Counted from the stretch's first letter, positions 1 through 7,800 are shown. The stretch is 10,932 bases of DNA from Actinomycetes bacterium (GCA_021785095.1 JAJYGM010000620.1:1-10932), one strand, 5' to 3'. Numbers and translations are program-made. Notes: generated from the sequence alone by a model not told the origin.

Positions 1-405
1 CGCGACGAGGAAATAGCCGCCCACGTTCGTGGCGACGACGTCGTCGAACGACGCCGGGTCCACCTCGAAGAAGGGCTGGGGGTGCTCGAAGAACCGCGGG
101 TTGACCGTCCGCATTCCGACCCCGGCGTTGTTGACCACCATGTCCACCCGGCCCAGGCGCACGATCGCCTCGCGAGCCGCGAGCGTCACCGAGTCGGCGT
201 CACGCACGTCGACGGGAACCGCGACGGCGGAGCCCGACCTGGCGAGCCGGGCCACCGCCTCGTCGAGGCGCGGCCCGGGGCGCGCGGCCACGCCGACCGA
301 CGCGCCGGCGGCGGCGAGCGCCGCCGCCATCGCCGCTCCGAGGCCGCTCGTCGAGCCGGTCACGACGACCCGGCGATCCTCGAGTCGAGGAACTTCTCCA
401 GCCAT
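1..405 (-). CDS. SDR-family oxidoreductase (N-terminal part, cut by window edge)
   Basis: The first 135 residues of a short-chain dehydrogenase/reductase; the rest lies beyond the left edge. The ATG at 405-403 follows a strong GAGGAGG ribosome site at good spacing. The nucleotide-binding loop TGSTSGLG lies at about residues 16-23, followed by the alternating helix/strand pattern of a Rossmann fold, an Asp-containing VDV strand near residue 70, and the structural motif NNAGVG near residues 93-98. The ATNVGGYF stretch at the end matches the helix before the catalytic Ser/Tyr/Lys, which is not in the window. These enzymes oxidise or reduce alcohols and ketones with NAD(P)(H) in the cytoplasm. 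No Asp or Arg clearly fixes cofactor choice and the substrate cannot be inferred. The gene is transcribed divergently from the membrane gene at 518. Confidence 0.9.
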   Translation of the reverse strand, partial: MAGEVPRLEDRRVVVTGSTSGLGAAMAAALAAAGASVGVAARPGPRLDEAVARLARSGSAVAVPVDVRDADSVTLAAREAIVRLGRVDMVVNNAGVGMRTVNPRFFEHPQPFFEVDPASFDDVVATNVGGYFLVA

Positions 406-517
406 ACGCCCTCCTCGCCCTCTGGTGTGTATCGTTGCAGCCGAGCACGTCCGGCGCGTCCCTCGTGCTCGTGGGCGGCGACGCACGGCAGGGCGGTCAG
501 CGAGGGAGGGTGCGGCG
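406..517. promoter_or_regulatory. Divergent intergenic region between SDR gene and membrane-protein gene
   Basis: These 112 bp must hold the start signals of both flanking genes. Two Shine-Dalgarno sites are visible: GAGGAGG on the minus strand just before 405, and GAGGGAGGG on the plus strand ending at 510, seven bases before the GTG at 518. TATCGT near 428 fits a loose TAnnnT -10 box on the plus strand, but no convincing -35 hexamer is seen. No operator-like inverted repeat was recognised. Confidence 0.35.
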
Positions 518-1144
518 GTGGCACTGACCAAGACAGGGCTCGCACCAGAAGGCCCAACGGTGCTGGCCCCGCCACCCGGGGCGCGAGAGACGGTCGCCTT
601 CCAGATCGTGCCGCTGCGCGCGCTGCCGGTGGTGGGCACGGTGCTCGTGCTGCTCGTGGTCGCGATCGCGGGCAACTGGCTCTGGGCGATCGACTTCTTC
701 CACGTGGCGGGCGGCGGTCTGTGGACGGCGATCGACCTCTTCCTCGGGTTCGTCATCGGGCCGATCATGGGCAAGATGTCGATCCCCGCGCGAGTGGAGT
801 TCTCGAAGCGGCTCATGCCGAAGATGGTCGTCCTGATGCCCACGCTCGTCGTCTGCACCCTGGGCGCCGGATGGCAGCTCGCCCGGCACCTCGGCAACCT
901 CTCGACCGCCTACCCGGAGCACGGGTGGCTCGTCGCGTCGATGGTCGTCGTCGCGGTGATGGCGATCGTCGCGATTGGAGTCCTCGAGCCCGCGAACCTT
1001 GCGGTGCTCTTCGAGCTCCGCAAGCCGCAGCCCAACGGTGAGCTGGTCGGAAAGCTGATGCGGCGGTTCATCTACTCGGCCGGCGTGACGGGCGCGATGC
1101 AGATCGCGACGCTCGTCATCATGTCCCGGCTCGCGACCGGATAG
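518..1144 (+). CDS. Predicted multi-pass membrane protein (DUF2269/CopD-like appearance)
   Basis: A 208-residue integral membrane protein. The GTG at 518 is chosen because GAGGGAGGG lies seven bases upstream; the open frame continues further 5' but that part reads as antisense of the SDR gene. After about 35 polar residues come hydrophobic segments at about 36-58, 65-85, 102-122, 137-156 and 184-203, so probably five helices. The segment FHVAGGGLW near residues 61-69 has the His-x-x-Gly-x-x-x-Trp look of small membrane families such as DUF2269 or CopD; this is a resemblance only. The next gene begins five bases after this stop and encodes another small membrane protein, so the two probably work together. 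No transport or catalytic motif identifies a function. Confidence 0.75.
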   Translation: MALTKTGLAPEGPTVLAPPPGARETVAFQIVPLRALPVVGTVLVLLVVAIAGNWLWAIDFFHVAGGGLWTAIDLFLGFVIGPIMGKMSIPARVEFSKRLMPKMVVLMPTLVVCTLGAGWQLARHLGNLSTAYPEHGWLVASMVVVAVMAIVAIGVLEPANLAVLFELRKPQPNGELVGKLMRRFIYSAGVTGAMQIATLVIMSRLATG

Positions 1145-1149
1145 CGGGA

Positions 1150-1614
1150 ATGGGCGTCGCCGACCCGCACCTGACGGGCCCCTACGCCGGACAGGCCCCC
1201 GGCGCGCCGCACGACGCGTTCGCCGGCAGACCGCCGATCCCGCTCGTGTGCGTCTCGTCCATGGCGCTCGTCCTGGTGAGCGGCATCTACCTCGCCGCGT
1301 ACCTGCCGCGCCGGGCACCGCTCGGCCCAGCCGTCGGCCTGGTCGCCGCAGCGGGGGCCGGCTTGCTGCTGGCGGTCGTCATGGTCGTCCGGCTCCGGCA
1401 GTTCGCCTGGGACTCCTTCTTCGTCGTCGTGAAGTGGGCGTCCCTCGCCTACCTGGTGATCGCCGGCATCCTCGAGTTCGTCTTCGTCTACGACGGGACG
1501 CGCGGCACGATGCTCACCCTCCTCACCGTGTCGCTCGTCGTCTTCGCGGTCGACATCCCGGTGCTGCTCGGGTTCTCGGTGGCCCGGTTCCAGGCGCCGC
1601 GGTCGCACGCCTGA
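1150..1614 (+). CDS. Small four-helix membrane protein, function unknown
   Basis: A 154-residue protein with a polar N-terminus of about 28 residues and four hydrophobic segments at about 30-52, 59-80, 95-114 and 122-143, ending in a short basic tail. The ATG at 1150 lies five bases after the stop of the preceding gene; the upstream GCGGGA is a weak ribosome site, so translation is probably coupled. No family motif is recognised. Charged residues inside or next to the membrane (Arg81 and Arg83, Asp88, Lys95, Glu109, Asp115) might matter for function, but this is inference. It could be a subunit or partner of the upstream membrane protein. Coding is supported by the hydrophobic segmentation and the tight gene spacing. 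Confidence 0.7.
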   Translation: MGVADPHLTGPYAGQAPGAPHDAFAGRPPIPLVCVSSMALVLVSGIYLAAYLPRRAPLGPAVGLVAAAGAGLLLAVVMVVRLRQFAWDSFFVVVKWASLAYLVIAGILEFVFVYDGTRGTMLTLLTVSLVVFAVDIPVLLGFSVARFQAPRSHA

Positions 1615-1636
1615 GCGCACCCGGACCGCCGGACCG

Positions 1637-2533
1637 ATGACGCGCCGCGGCTGGGCGTACTTCGTCGCGGTCGGCATCGTCTGGGGGCTTCCCTACCTGC
1701 TCATCAAGATCTCGGTGCGAGAGATCAGCCCCCCGTTGCTCGTCTTCATCCGCACGGGGGGAGCCGCGCTCGTCCTGGTGCCGCTCGCGGCCGCCCGGGG
1801 CGCCCTCGTTCCGGCGATCCGACGCTGGCGCGCGGTGCTGGCCTTCACCGTCGCCGAGCTCGCCGTGCCGTGGGTCTTCCTGTTCGATGCCGAACGGAGG
1901 CTCCCGAGCTCGCTCAGCGGGCTCCTCGTCGCTGCCGTGCCGCTCGTCGCAGCGGTGCTCGCCTGGTCGACGCGCTCCGAGCAGATCGACCTTCGACGCG
2001 TGGCCGGGCTCGGCGTGGGCGTGCTGGGCGTGGGTGTGCTGGTCGGCTTCTCGGTCGCGGGCAGCCACCTCCTCTCCGTCCTGTCCCTCGGCGCGGTCGT
2101 CATCGGGTACGCGCTCGGACCCTGGGTGGTCGACCACCATCTGCGCGGCGTGCCGCCGGTCGGGGTGATCGCGTGGGCGACGCTGCTCTGCGCGATCGGG
2201 TACGCGCCTGCAGCGCTGCTCGACCTTCCCACCAGACCGCTGTCGACCTCCGTCGTCGAGTCGGCCCTGACCCTCACGGTCGTCTGCACCGCGTTCGGGT
2301 TCCTGCTCTTCTTCTCCCTCATCGGCGAGGTCGGCGCGATGCGCGCGACGCTGGTGACGTACGTGAACCCGGCGGTCGCCGTCGTCCTCGGCGTGGCAGC
2401 GCTCGGCGAGCCCTTCGGCCCCGGGACGGCTGCTGGGTTCGTGCTCATCCTCGGGGGCTGCTACCTCGCTTCCCGGTCGCCGCGGCGTGCCGCGAGCCCA
2501 ACGGGGCCTCCGGGCGAGATCATCACGCGATGA
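1637..2533 (+). CDS. EamA/DMT-superfamily transporter
   Basis: A 298-residue protein of the drug/metabolite transporter superfamily, usual length for two EamA repeats of five helices each. The first repeat opens with [15 protein letters not shown] and includes [13 protein letters not shown]; the second starts near residue 155 ([13 protein letters not shown]) and ends with the diagnostic [18 protein letters not shown] segment near residues 239-256. A basic C-terminal tail follows the tenth helix. Such proteins export small metabolites, amino acids or drugs across the cytoplasmic membrane; the substrate cannot be told from sequence. The ATG at 1637 is 22 bases after the previous stop with only a weak ribosome site. 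Its stop overlaps the next start as ATGA, implying translational coupling to the macrodomain gene. Confidence 0.92.
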   Translation: MTRRGWAYFVAVGIVWGLPYLLIKISVREISPPLLVFIRTGGAALVLVPLAAARGALVPAIRRWRAVLAFTVAELAVPWVFLFDAERRLPSSLSGLLVAAVPLVAAVLAWSTRSEQIDLRRVAGLGVGVLGVGVLVGFSVAGSHLLSVLSLGAVVIGYALGPWVVDHHLRGVPPVGVIAWATLLCAIGYAPAALLDLPTRPLSTSVVESALTLTVVCTAFGFLLFFSLIGEVGAMRATLVTYVNPAVAVVLGVAALGEPFGPGTAAGFVLILGGCYLASRSPRRAASPTGPPGEIITR

Positions 2534-3090
2534 CCGCCAGCCAGGACCGCGATGCCGGCTGCGCTGCGCAGAGGGACCCGATCCGAAGCCCAGCGCTCAC
2601 CGCAGTCCTCGGAGACGTCACGACGATGCATGTCGATGCGGTGGTGAACGCCGCCAACCGCGCGTTGGCGGGCGGAGGAGGAGTCGACGGAGCCATCCAC
2701 CGCGCCGCTGGACCCGAGCTCCGAGCCGCCTGCCGCACGCTCGGCGGCTGCGAGCCGGGGGACGCGAAGGCGACGTTGGGCTTCGCGCTCCCCGCGCGCT
2801 TCATCGTGCACACGGTCGGCCCTGTGTGGAACGGCGGCGACCATGGCGAGCGAGCCGTGCTCGCGTCGTGCTACCGGCGCTCGTTCGAGGTGGCCGAGTC
2901 CCTCGGTGCGGTTTCCATCGCCTTCCCCGCGATCGCAACGGGTGTCTACGGATTTCCGCCCGAGCTGGCCGCGGGCATCGCAGTGCGCACGCTCAGGTCG
3001 CTACGCAGCGCCGTCGTACGGGAGGTGGTGCTCGTCGCCTTCGACCCGTCGACCCTCTCCCACTACCGGCGCCACTTGAAGACCGTGTGA
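2530..3090 (+). CDS. Macrodomain protein, probable O-acetyl-ADP-ribose deacetylase / ADP-ribose hydrolase
   Basis: A 186-residue single macrodomain, like the YmdB/MacroD-type enzymes that remove acetyl groups from O-acetyl-ADP-ribose or ADP-ribose from proteins in the cytosol. Visible motifs are GDVT (28-31) with Asp36, VNAAN (39-43), the glycine-rich loop [10 protein letters not shown] (48-57), IVHTVGPVW (92-100), and [12 protein letters not shown] (132-143), which binds the distal ribose and phosphates. The ATG at 2530 overlaps the EamA stop; the first 20 residues look unstructured, so a later start is possible, but the ATGA overlap favours this one. The C-terminal [13 protein letters not shown] matches the usual last strand and helix. 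It is the last gene of the plus-strand run and faces pdxH convergently. Which ADP-ribosyl substrate it acts on is unknown. Confidence 0.93.
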   Translation: MTASQDRDAGCAAQRDPIRSPALTAVLGDVTTMHVDAVVNAANRALAGGGGVDGAIHRAAGPELRAACRTLGGCEPGDAKATLGFALPARFIVHTVGPVWNGGDHGERAVLASCYRRSFEVAESLGAVSIAFPAIATGVYGFPPELAAGIAVRTLRSLRSAVVREVVLVAFDPSTLSHYRRHLKTV

Positions 3091-3097
3091 GGCGGCG

Positions 3098-3115
3098 CGG
3101 CCGGCGTCGCGGCCG
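3098..3115. terminator. Possible GC hairpin between convergent genes
   Basis: CGGCCG-gcgtcg-CGGCCG forms a perfect six-base-pair GC stem with a six-base loop, starting seven bases after the macrodomain stop and before the end of the converging pdxH frame. There is no U-tract on either strand, so it is a weak candidate for a bidirectional terminator and may be chance in GC-rich DNA. Confidence 0.25.
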
Positions 3116-3146
3116 GGTCACGGAGACAGCCGGGTCACGGAGACAG
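3113..3146. repeat. 17-bp tandem duplication, two perfect copies
   Basis: The unit ccgggtcacggagacag occurs at 3113-3129 and again at 3130-3146 without mismatch, followed by ccgg. On the minus strand the second copy contains the last codons and the TGA of pdxH; the first copy repeats that sequence downstream, including another TGA. It looks like a recent slippage duplication that left the reading frame unharmed. Confidence 0.85.
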
Positions 3147-3716
3147 CCGGTCGATCCGCCATCCGTCCCCGTCGCGCCGGTACCTGAGCCGGTCGTGCAG
3201 CCGGTTCGCCCCCTCTTCCCAGAACTCGATCGTGGTGGGGAGCAGCCGGTAGCCGCCCCAACGGTCCGGCCGCGCAGGTTCGGTGCTGCCGAGCGCCGCG
3301 ACCGCCGCTTCGAGGTCCCGCCTGGACCCGACGATGGCGCTCTGTCGAGAGGCGACCGCGCTCCTCCTCGACGCCGGCGGCCGAGTCTCCCAGTAGCGGT
3401 CCGACTCCTCGGCGGTGGTCCTCGCGACCGTGCCCCCGATCCGTACCTGCCGGTGAACCGGGAGGTGCCAATGGAAGACCGCCGCTGCCCGCGGATTGTC
3501 CTCCAGGTCCTTCGCCTTGTCGCTCCCGTAGTCGGTGTAGAAGACGACGCCTTCGTCGCGCCCTCGCATGAGCACGTACCGTGCCGAGGGCTCGCCGTCG
3601 CGGCTCGCCGTCGCGATGCACATGGCCTCGGGCATCGGCTCACCACCGGCGCGTGCGGCTCCGAGCCACTCGTCCAGCTGGTGCAGCGGGTCTTCGTCGA
3701 GGTCGTCTGCATCCAT
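3135..3716 (-). CDS. pdxH: Pyridoxamine/pyridoxine 5'-phosphate oxidase domain (possible separate start at 3716)
   Basis: The last 193 residues of the fused frame, beginning at an internal ATG where PdxH proteins normally start (MDADDLDEDPLHQLDEWL). PdxH oxidises PNP or PMP to PLP with FMN and O2, the last step of vitamin B6 making and salvage, in the cytosol. Family marks, numbered from this Met: ARYVLMRG (45-52), FYTDYGSDKA (59-68), RQV (89-91), RP..S (112-116), RQS (124-126), WGGYRL (153-158), IEFWEEG (163-169), RLHDR (172-176) and the end WRIDRLSP. Compared with E. coli PdxH the SQIGAW stretch is altered (SRRSAV), but the substrate Arg and Ser before it remain. Upstream of 3716 there is only a distant AGGGG, so independent translation is uncertain; the domain is certain, the start is not. 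Confidence 0.6.
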   Translation of the reverse strand: MDADDLDEDPLHQLDEWLGAARAGGEPMPEAMCIATASRDGEPSARYVLMRGRDEGVVFYTDYGSDKAKDLEDNPRAAAVFHWHLPVHRQVRIGGTVARTTAEESDRYWETRPPASRRSAVASRQSAIVGSRRDLEAAVAALGSTEPARPDRWGGYRLLPTTIEFWEEGANRLHDRLRYRRDGDGWRIDRLSP

Positions 3717-4844
3717 CGCGCCAGTATCCACCACCCCTCGACGTCGAAGGGGGAACGGCGACCGCCGGGCCCGAGGCGCGGCGACGTCAGAGCGAGCGGT
3801 CCCGAGGTCCGCGTAGGCGGCCGCGAAGCGGCGTATCGTCGCCATGCAGACATCGGCGCGTTGGAACGTGCCGAACGACAGCGTGTGCAGCCACGTCGCG
3901 AGGCCGAACGCCGGCGTTCCCCGATATCGGCTCCACGCCGCGTCGAGCGACGGGCCGCAGACGCCGGCACGAGCCAACGCGTCGAGGTACGCGGCGAGCA
4001 GCTCGCGTTCGTGGCGTCGCCGGTCCTCGACGTCGAGCGAGCCCACGAGGAAGTAGCCGACGTCGTGCGACCATTGGCCGAGCCGCGCGAGCTGCCAGTC
4101 GAAGAAGCCGGTCCGACCCTCCGCCGTCGTGTAGACGTTGCCGGGATGAGGGTCGCCGTGGAGCACGGTCCGCGGGCCGGACGCCGCGATGGCCGCGCTC
4201 TGCCGGAACTGGTCGCCGAGCGCGCGAGCCCCGATCTCGGCGTGAAGGCCAAGGGGCTCTCCCTCGGCGTCCGCGGCGAGGCGAAGCCCCCGCGCCAGGC
4301 TGGCGACCGAGACCGGTCCCCAAACAGGTCCGAGGCGCCATGCGCGGAGGTGTCCGAGCGATGCGGGGACCGGACGTCCCCAGTACGTCGCGTGCAGCGA
4401 GGCGAGACCCTGCAAGCCCGAGCGGACCTGCTCCACGCTGAGCGGGATCCGTCCGTCCTGGGGCCGCCCGCCCGCGGCCACCACGTCCTCGCTGACCACG
4501 ACCGATGCTGCGCGCCGCCATTCCACCCCGCCGCTGTAGAGGACAGGGTGCACGAGCGGAAAGCTCACGCCCGCGTCCGCGAGCTTCGCCTCGGTCGCGA
4601 GCGCGCCCAGTGCGAGGAGCGCCAGGCGGTGCGAAGGCCTTCCGGGACCTTTCACGAACACCGAGGAGGGACCCTCCCCTCCGGCGAGCGACAGGGCGAC
4701 GCGTGCCCTCGTGTTCGTGCCCTGCTCCACCGCGCCAACCTGCACGTCACGCACGACGAGGCCGGGGTGTCGCCTGCTGAGCGCCGCGGTCATCCAGGCA
4801 GGGCTGAGATCGGACCAGTTCCTCGGCACCGGGAGCACCCGCAC
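3135..4844 (-). CDS. APH-fold phosphotransferase fused in frame to pyridoxamine 5'-phosphate oxidase
   Basis: One uninterrupted frame of 569 residues. Residues 1-348 form an aminoglycoside-phosphotransferase/ecdysteroid-kinase-like enzyme: ATP-site lysine in VFVKGP (Lys65), catalytic loop LHGDPHPGN (Asp231, Asn236) and metal-binding FFDWQ (Asp249), followed by the helical C-lobe ending AAYADLG. A basic, proline-containing linker (349-376) leads into a PdxH domain (377-569). The GTG at 4844 is chosen for an AGGA ribosome site nine bases upstream and because homology-like sequence starts there; the frame extends to an ATG at 4973, inside ftsH. No stop separates the domains, so either this is a real fusion or an indel near 3790 hides one: the neighbouring frame has TGA at 3787-3789, just after AAYADLG. 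The gene starts 58 bases after ftsH on the same strand. The kinase substrate is unknown. Confidence 0.75.
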   Translation of the reverse strand: MRVLPVPRNWSDLSPAWMTAALSRRHPGLVVRDVQVGAVEQGTNTRARVALSLAGGEGPSSVFVKGPGRPSHRLALLALGALATEAKLADAGVSFPLVHPVLYSGGVEWRRAASVVVSEDVVAAGGRPQDGRIPLSVEQVRSGLQGLASLHATYWGRPVPASLGHLRAWRLGPVWGPVSVASLARGLRLAADAEGEPLGLHAEIGARALGDQFRQSAAIAASGPRTVLHGDPHPGNVYTTAEGRTGFFDWQLARLGQWSHDVGYFLVGSLDVEDRRRHERELLAAYLDALARAGVCGPSLDAAWSRYRGTPAFGLATWLHTLSFGTFQRADVCMATIRRFAAAYADLGTARSDVAAPRARRSPFPLRRRGVVDTGAMDADDLDEDPLHQLDEWLGAARAGGEPMPEAMCIATASRDGEPSARYVLMRGRDEGVVFYTDYGSDKAKDLEDNPRAAAVFHWHLPVHRQVRIGGTVARTTAEESDRYWETRPPASRRSAVASRQSAIVGSRRDLEAAVAALGSTEPARPDRWGGYRLLPTTIEFWEEGANRLHDRLRYRRDGDGWRIDRLSP

Positions 4845-4902
4845 ATCCTGGCTTCCTCGCAGGTGGCCGGCAGCGTACCGGGCGCGCCCCTCGGCTGCCC
4901 CG

Positions 4903-6915
4903 CTACTCGGCCATGTCCTCGTCGACGGCGAGCCGGACGGCCGCCGACGCAGACGCCGGGGCCGGCGCCGCACCGGACTGGCCCACCCGCCGCACCTTCA
5001 CGGGCTCCAAGCCCGGCTCCCCCTCTGGGGCCGACACCGGCTGGGGAACGCCGGCGATCCGGTAGACCTCGGAGCCGTCCAACGTCTCGTTCGCCATCAG
5101 GAGCTCCGCCAGCTGCTCGAGCTGCTCTCGGTGCTCGGTGAGCAGATCGACCGCACGCCGCTCGGCCTGCAACAGGAGCGCAGCCACCTGCGCGTCGATC
5201 TTGGCTTGGGTCTCCTCGGCGTACGGGCGGCTCGACAGCGCGGGGCCGCCGCTGCCGAGGAACGCGGAGCCTCCCTCCGGGTAGCCGACCGGGCCCACCT
5301 CCTTGGACAGCCCGAACTCGCGCACCATCTTGACGGCGAGCTCGGTCGCCGACGCGAGGTCGTTGGCTGCACCCGTCGACCCCTGGCCGAGCTCCACCAG
5401 CTCCGCGGCTCGACCGCCCAGCCGGACGGCGAGCATGTCGTTCAGGTAGTCCTCGCCGTAGAGATGACGCTCGACGAACGGCAGCTGCTCGGTCACGCCG
5501 AGCGCCTGACCTGCCGGGAGGATCGTGATCTTGGCGACGGGGTCGGCCTTCGGGCTGTAGGCGGCGACGAGCGCGTGGCCAGCCTCGTGCACCGCGACCG
5601 AGTGCTTCTCGTCCGGGAGGAGCACGTTCGAGCCCTCCCTCCGCCCGAGGATCAGCCGGTCACGCGCTTCGTCGAAGTCGGACGATTCCAAGACGTTGCG
5701 GTTGTGCCTGACAGCGACGATCGCAGCCTCGTTCATCAGGTTGGCGAGGTCCGCCCCCGAGAACCCAGGCGTTCCTCGCGCGACCACGTCGAGATCGACG
5801 CTCGGACCCAGCCGCTTGTCGCGGGCATGCACCTTCAGGATCGCCACTCGCTCGGTCAACGTCGGCAGCGGGATGGTGACCTGACGGTCGAACCGTCCCG
5901 GGCGAAGGAGCGCCGGATCGAGGATCTCGGGCCGGTTGGTCGCCGCCAGGACGACGATCCCTTCCGACGGGTCGAAGCCGTCCATCTCGGACAGGAGCTG
6001 GTTCAACGTCTGCTCCCGCTCGTCGTTGGAGACGATCGCTCCCGCACCGCTCCGTCGCTGCCCGATCGCGTCGACCTCGTCGACGAAGATGATCGCCGGC
6101 GCACGCTTGCGAGCCTCTGCGAACAGGTCGCGCACCCGGGCGGCACCGACCCCGACGAACATCTCGACGAAGCTCGACCCGGTCACCGAGAAGAACGGCA
6201 CGGACGCCTCCCCTGCGACGGCCCGTGCGAGGAGCGTCTTGCCGGTGCCTGGCGGCCCGACCATGAGGACACCTCGGGGCGCGACCGCGCCGGCCAGCCG
6301 GTAGCGCTCGGGGCTCCTCAGGAATTCCACGACCTCCGCGATCTCGCGCTTCGCCCCTTCGTAGCCCGCGACCTCCGCGAAGGTCGTCGAGGGGCGGTCC
6401 GCGTCGAAGAGCTTCGCCCTTGACCTCCCGACCCCCATGGCCCCCTGCAGCCCCCCGACCCCGCCCCGGCGGCCCATCCGCATCCACAGCCAGCCGATGA
6501 CGAGGAACGGCAGGAAGAGGATCAGCGCGGTCAGCACCTCGCTGCCGAACGAGGTCGTCGAGGCTGTCGCGGTGATCTGGACACCCTCCTTCTCGAGCTG
6601 GGAGAGGAGGGAGGGCCCCGCCAGCGAGAGCGGGATCACGGTGGTGTAGTGCTTGCCGCTCTTCAACACTCCCGATGCGGATCCGCTCGACGTGATGGTG
6701 ATCGTCTTCACCTGCTTCGCCGCCACGTCCTTCACGAAGCTGCTGTACGTCAGTGTCACCGACGGTGTCGCGCGAGTGGAGGGGAGGACGAAGAAGAGCC
6801 CGATGAACACGACGAGGGCGATGAGCCACAGCCAGTGGCGCCATGCAGGAGGGGGCGGTGGGGCGGTCGGAGTCGGCTTGTCGCCCTTGGGCGGCGGATT
6901 CGCCTGCCTGGTCAT
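4903..6915 (-). CDS. ftsH: FtsH-family ATP-dependent zinc metalloprotease
   Basis: A 670-residue membrane-anchored AAA+ protease that unfolds and degrades membrane and regulatory proteins as a hexamer. In order: proline-rich N-terminus, TM1 (about 29-45), an extracytoplasmic FtsH-ext domain (about 50-125), TM2 (about 127-146), a glycine-rich linker, AAA+ domain with Walker A GPPGTGKT (220-227), pore loop FVG (253-255), Walker [12 protein letters not shown] (275-285), second region of homology with RPGRFDRQ (338-345), then the M41 peptidase with HEAGH (443-447) and the third zinc ligand Asp519. The C-terminus has a heptad-like Leu/Glu stretch (about 575-608) and a disordered tail. The ATG at 6915 follows GAGGAGG; the same frame stays open to 7656 but those codons are antisense or overlap tag. 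TAAAGT at 6970-6965 is a weak -10 candidate. All catalytic residues are present, so it should be active. Confidence 0.97.
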   Translation of the reverse strand: MTRQANPPPKGDKPTPTAPPPPPAWRHWLWLIALVVFIGLFFVLPSTRATPSVTLTYSSFVKDVAAKQVKTITITSSGSASGVLKSGKHYTTVIPLSLAGPSLLSQLEKEGVQITATASTTSFGSEVLTALILFLPFLVIGWLWMRMGRRGGVGGLQGAMGVGRSRAKLFDADRPSTTFAEVAGYEGAKREIAEVVEFLRSPERYRLAGAVAPRGVLMVGPPGTGKTLLARAVAGEASVPFFSVTGSSFVEMFVGVGAARVRDLFAEARKRAPAIIFVDEVDAIGQRRSGAGAIVSNDEREQTLNQLLSEMDGFDPSEGIVVLAATNRPEILDPALLRPGRFDRQVTIPLPTLTERVAILKVHARDKRLGPSVDLDVVARGTPGFSGADLANLMNEAAIVAVRHNRNVLESSDFDEARDRLILGRREGSNVLLPDEKHSVAVHEAGHALVAAYSPKADPVAKITILPAGQALGVTEQLPFVERHLYGEDYLNDMLAVRLGGRAAELVELGQGSTGAANDLASATELAVKMVREFGLSKEVGPVGYPEGGSAFLGSGGPALSSRPYAEETQAKIDAQVAALLLQAERRAVDLLTEHREQLEQLAELLMANETLDGSEVYRIAGVPQPVSAPEGEPGLEPVKVRRVGQSGAAPAPASASAAVRLAVDEDMAE

Positions 6916-7100
6916 CGCGCGCTCCTCCTCGCACGCCGGAGCTCCCGCCCGGCCTGCGTCACCGACTTTACGACGCCGCTGCTGCCCGCCGATCTCCGCG
7001 TCCATGGAGGGGGGTGCCCGGGCCACCTCCGGCCACGGCTGCCGGGGCGCCGACGGGAGCCTCCTTCGCCACGCGCCCGAGGACGAGCGCCGCCTTGCGG

Positions 7101-7634
7101 TCAGAGACCGGCGGGCAGGGAGGGCACCTCGAACACCTTGCGCTGCGCCTCGCACACCGCTCGCCAGTGGCACGCGACGAGATGGTCGTTCACCACACCG
7201 AGCGACTGCATCGCGGCGTACACAGTCGTGGGCCCGACGAAGACGAACCCTTGCCTGCGGAGCGCCACGGAGAGCACTGCGGACTCCGGCGTCGACGACG
7301 GGACGTCGCTCATCTGCGTCCGGGGCCGTGCGCCGTCGGGCCGATGCCGCCAGACGAGCGCCGCCAGGGAGACCCCCCGCTCGCGTAGCGCGAGCGTCGC
7401 CTTGGCGTTCGCGACCGCGGCTCGGATCTTGGCTCGATGGCGCACGATGCCAGGATCGCCCACCAGGCGCTCCACCTCGGCCTCGCCGAAGCTCGCGACG
7501 ACTCGCGGGTCGAACGACGCGAACCCCCGACGGAACGCGTCGCGCTTGCGCAGGATCGTGAGCCAGGACAGCCCCGCCTGGAACCCCTCCAGGCACAGCT
7601 TCTCGAAGATGCGGTCGTCGTCGGCCACGGGACG
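7101..7634 (-). pseudogene. tag: tag, 3' part: 3-methyladenine DNA glycosylase I, split by IS607 element
   Basis: The C-terminal nine tenths of Tag, the base-excision enzyme that removes 3-methyladenine from alkylated DNA. Homologous sequence resumes at 7634 (RPVADDDR) directly after the element end; a GTG at 7628 could start a 175-residue product. It keeps CLEGFQAGLSW (Glu and Trp of the base pocket, matching E. coli Glu38 and Trp46), the helix-hairpin-helix region with GDPGIVRHRAKI, the TPESAVLSVALRRQGFVFVGP core, and VNDHLVAC, whose His and Cys are two of the four zinc-snap ligands. The other two ligands (Cys and His of CGW...YH) lie 2.1 kb away at 9725-9790, so this fragment should not fold normally. 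It lies 185 bases upstream of ftsH on the same strand. Confidence 0.9.
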
Positions 7635-7635
7635 C

Positions 7636-7800
7636 CGTTACCCGATCCGTGCGCAAACGTGCACACGGTCAGGCAGCCTCGCCTTGCGACGAGGCGGTGA
7701 CGGTCCTAGCCGGTTGCCCGGTGCCGTCTTCGCGCTTCACGGGGGCGTCCGGCTGGTGCCGGCGGTGTGCCCCTCCACGCGCGTTCTGCGCCTCCGGGCC
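7636..7800 (-). ncRNA. Predicted omega-RNA (reRNA) scaffold at tnpB 3' end; 5' limit not known
   Basis: TnpB nucleases use an RNA from the end of their own gene plus the element's terminal sequence, with the flanking DNA as guide. Here the region covers the codons of the disordered tnpB tail (GSGPEAQNARG onward), the tnpB stop at 7669 and 33 bases up to the element end. The minus-strand RNA would fold CCGUGUGCA-CGUU-UGCGCACGG (7668-7647), a nine-pair stem with one G-U pair, ending eleven bases before the boundary. The predicted guide starts at 7634 and runs downward, CGTCCCGTGGCCGACGACGA, which is tag sequence. The existence is inferred from family biology; the 5' end given here is arbitrary. 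Confidence 0.5.
7647..7668. repeat. Terminal palindrome at the tnpB-side end of the IS607 element
   Basis: CCGTGCGCA-aacg-TGCACACGG on the plus strand, nine-base arms with one mismatch. Its central 20 bases (7648-7667) match 17 of 20 bases of the palindrome at 9665-9684 in the same orientation. It lies directly after the tnpB stop and 11 bases inside the element end. It is a likely recombinase-binding site and, on the minus strand, an RNA hairpin of the omega-RNA. Confidence 0.8.

Noticed and set aside
29..517. N-terminal extension of the membrane protein frame back to an ATG at 29
   Set aside because: This part reads as a low-complexity Ser/Thr/Arg/Ala shadow antisense to the SDR gene; a good ribosome site supports the GTG at 518.
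2487..5141. Very long plus-strand open frame (884 codons)
   Set aside because: It is the antisense and off-frame shadow of the macrodomain, kinase-PdxH and ftsH genes, rich in Arg, Pro and Gly with no domain; typical of GC-rich DNA.
6916..7656. Upstream extension of ftsH to an ATG at 7656
   Set aside because: It overlaps tag on the same strand in another frame and has no FtsH-like sequence; the ATG at 6915 has GAGGAGG in front.
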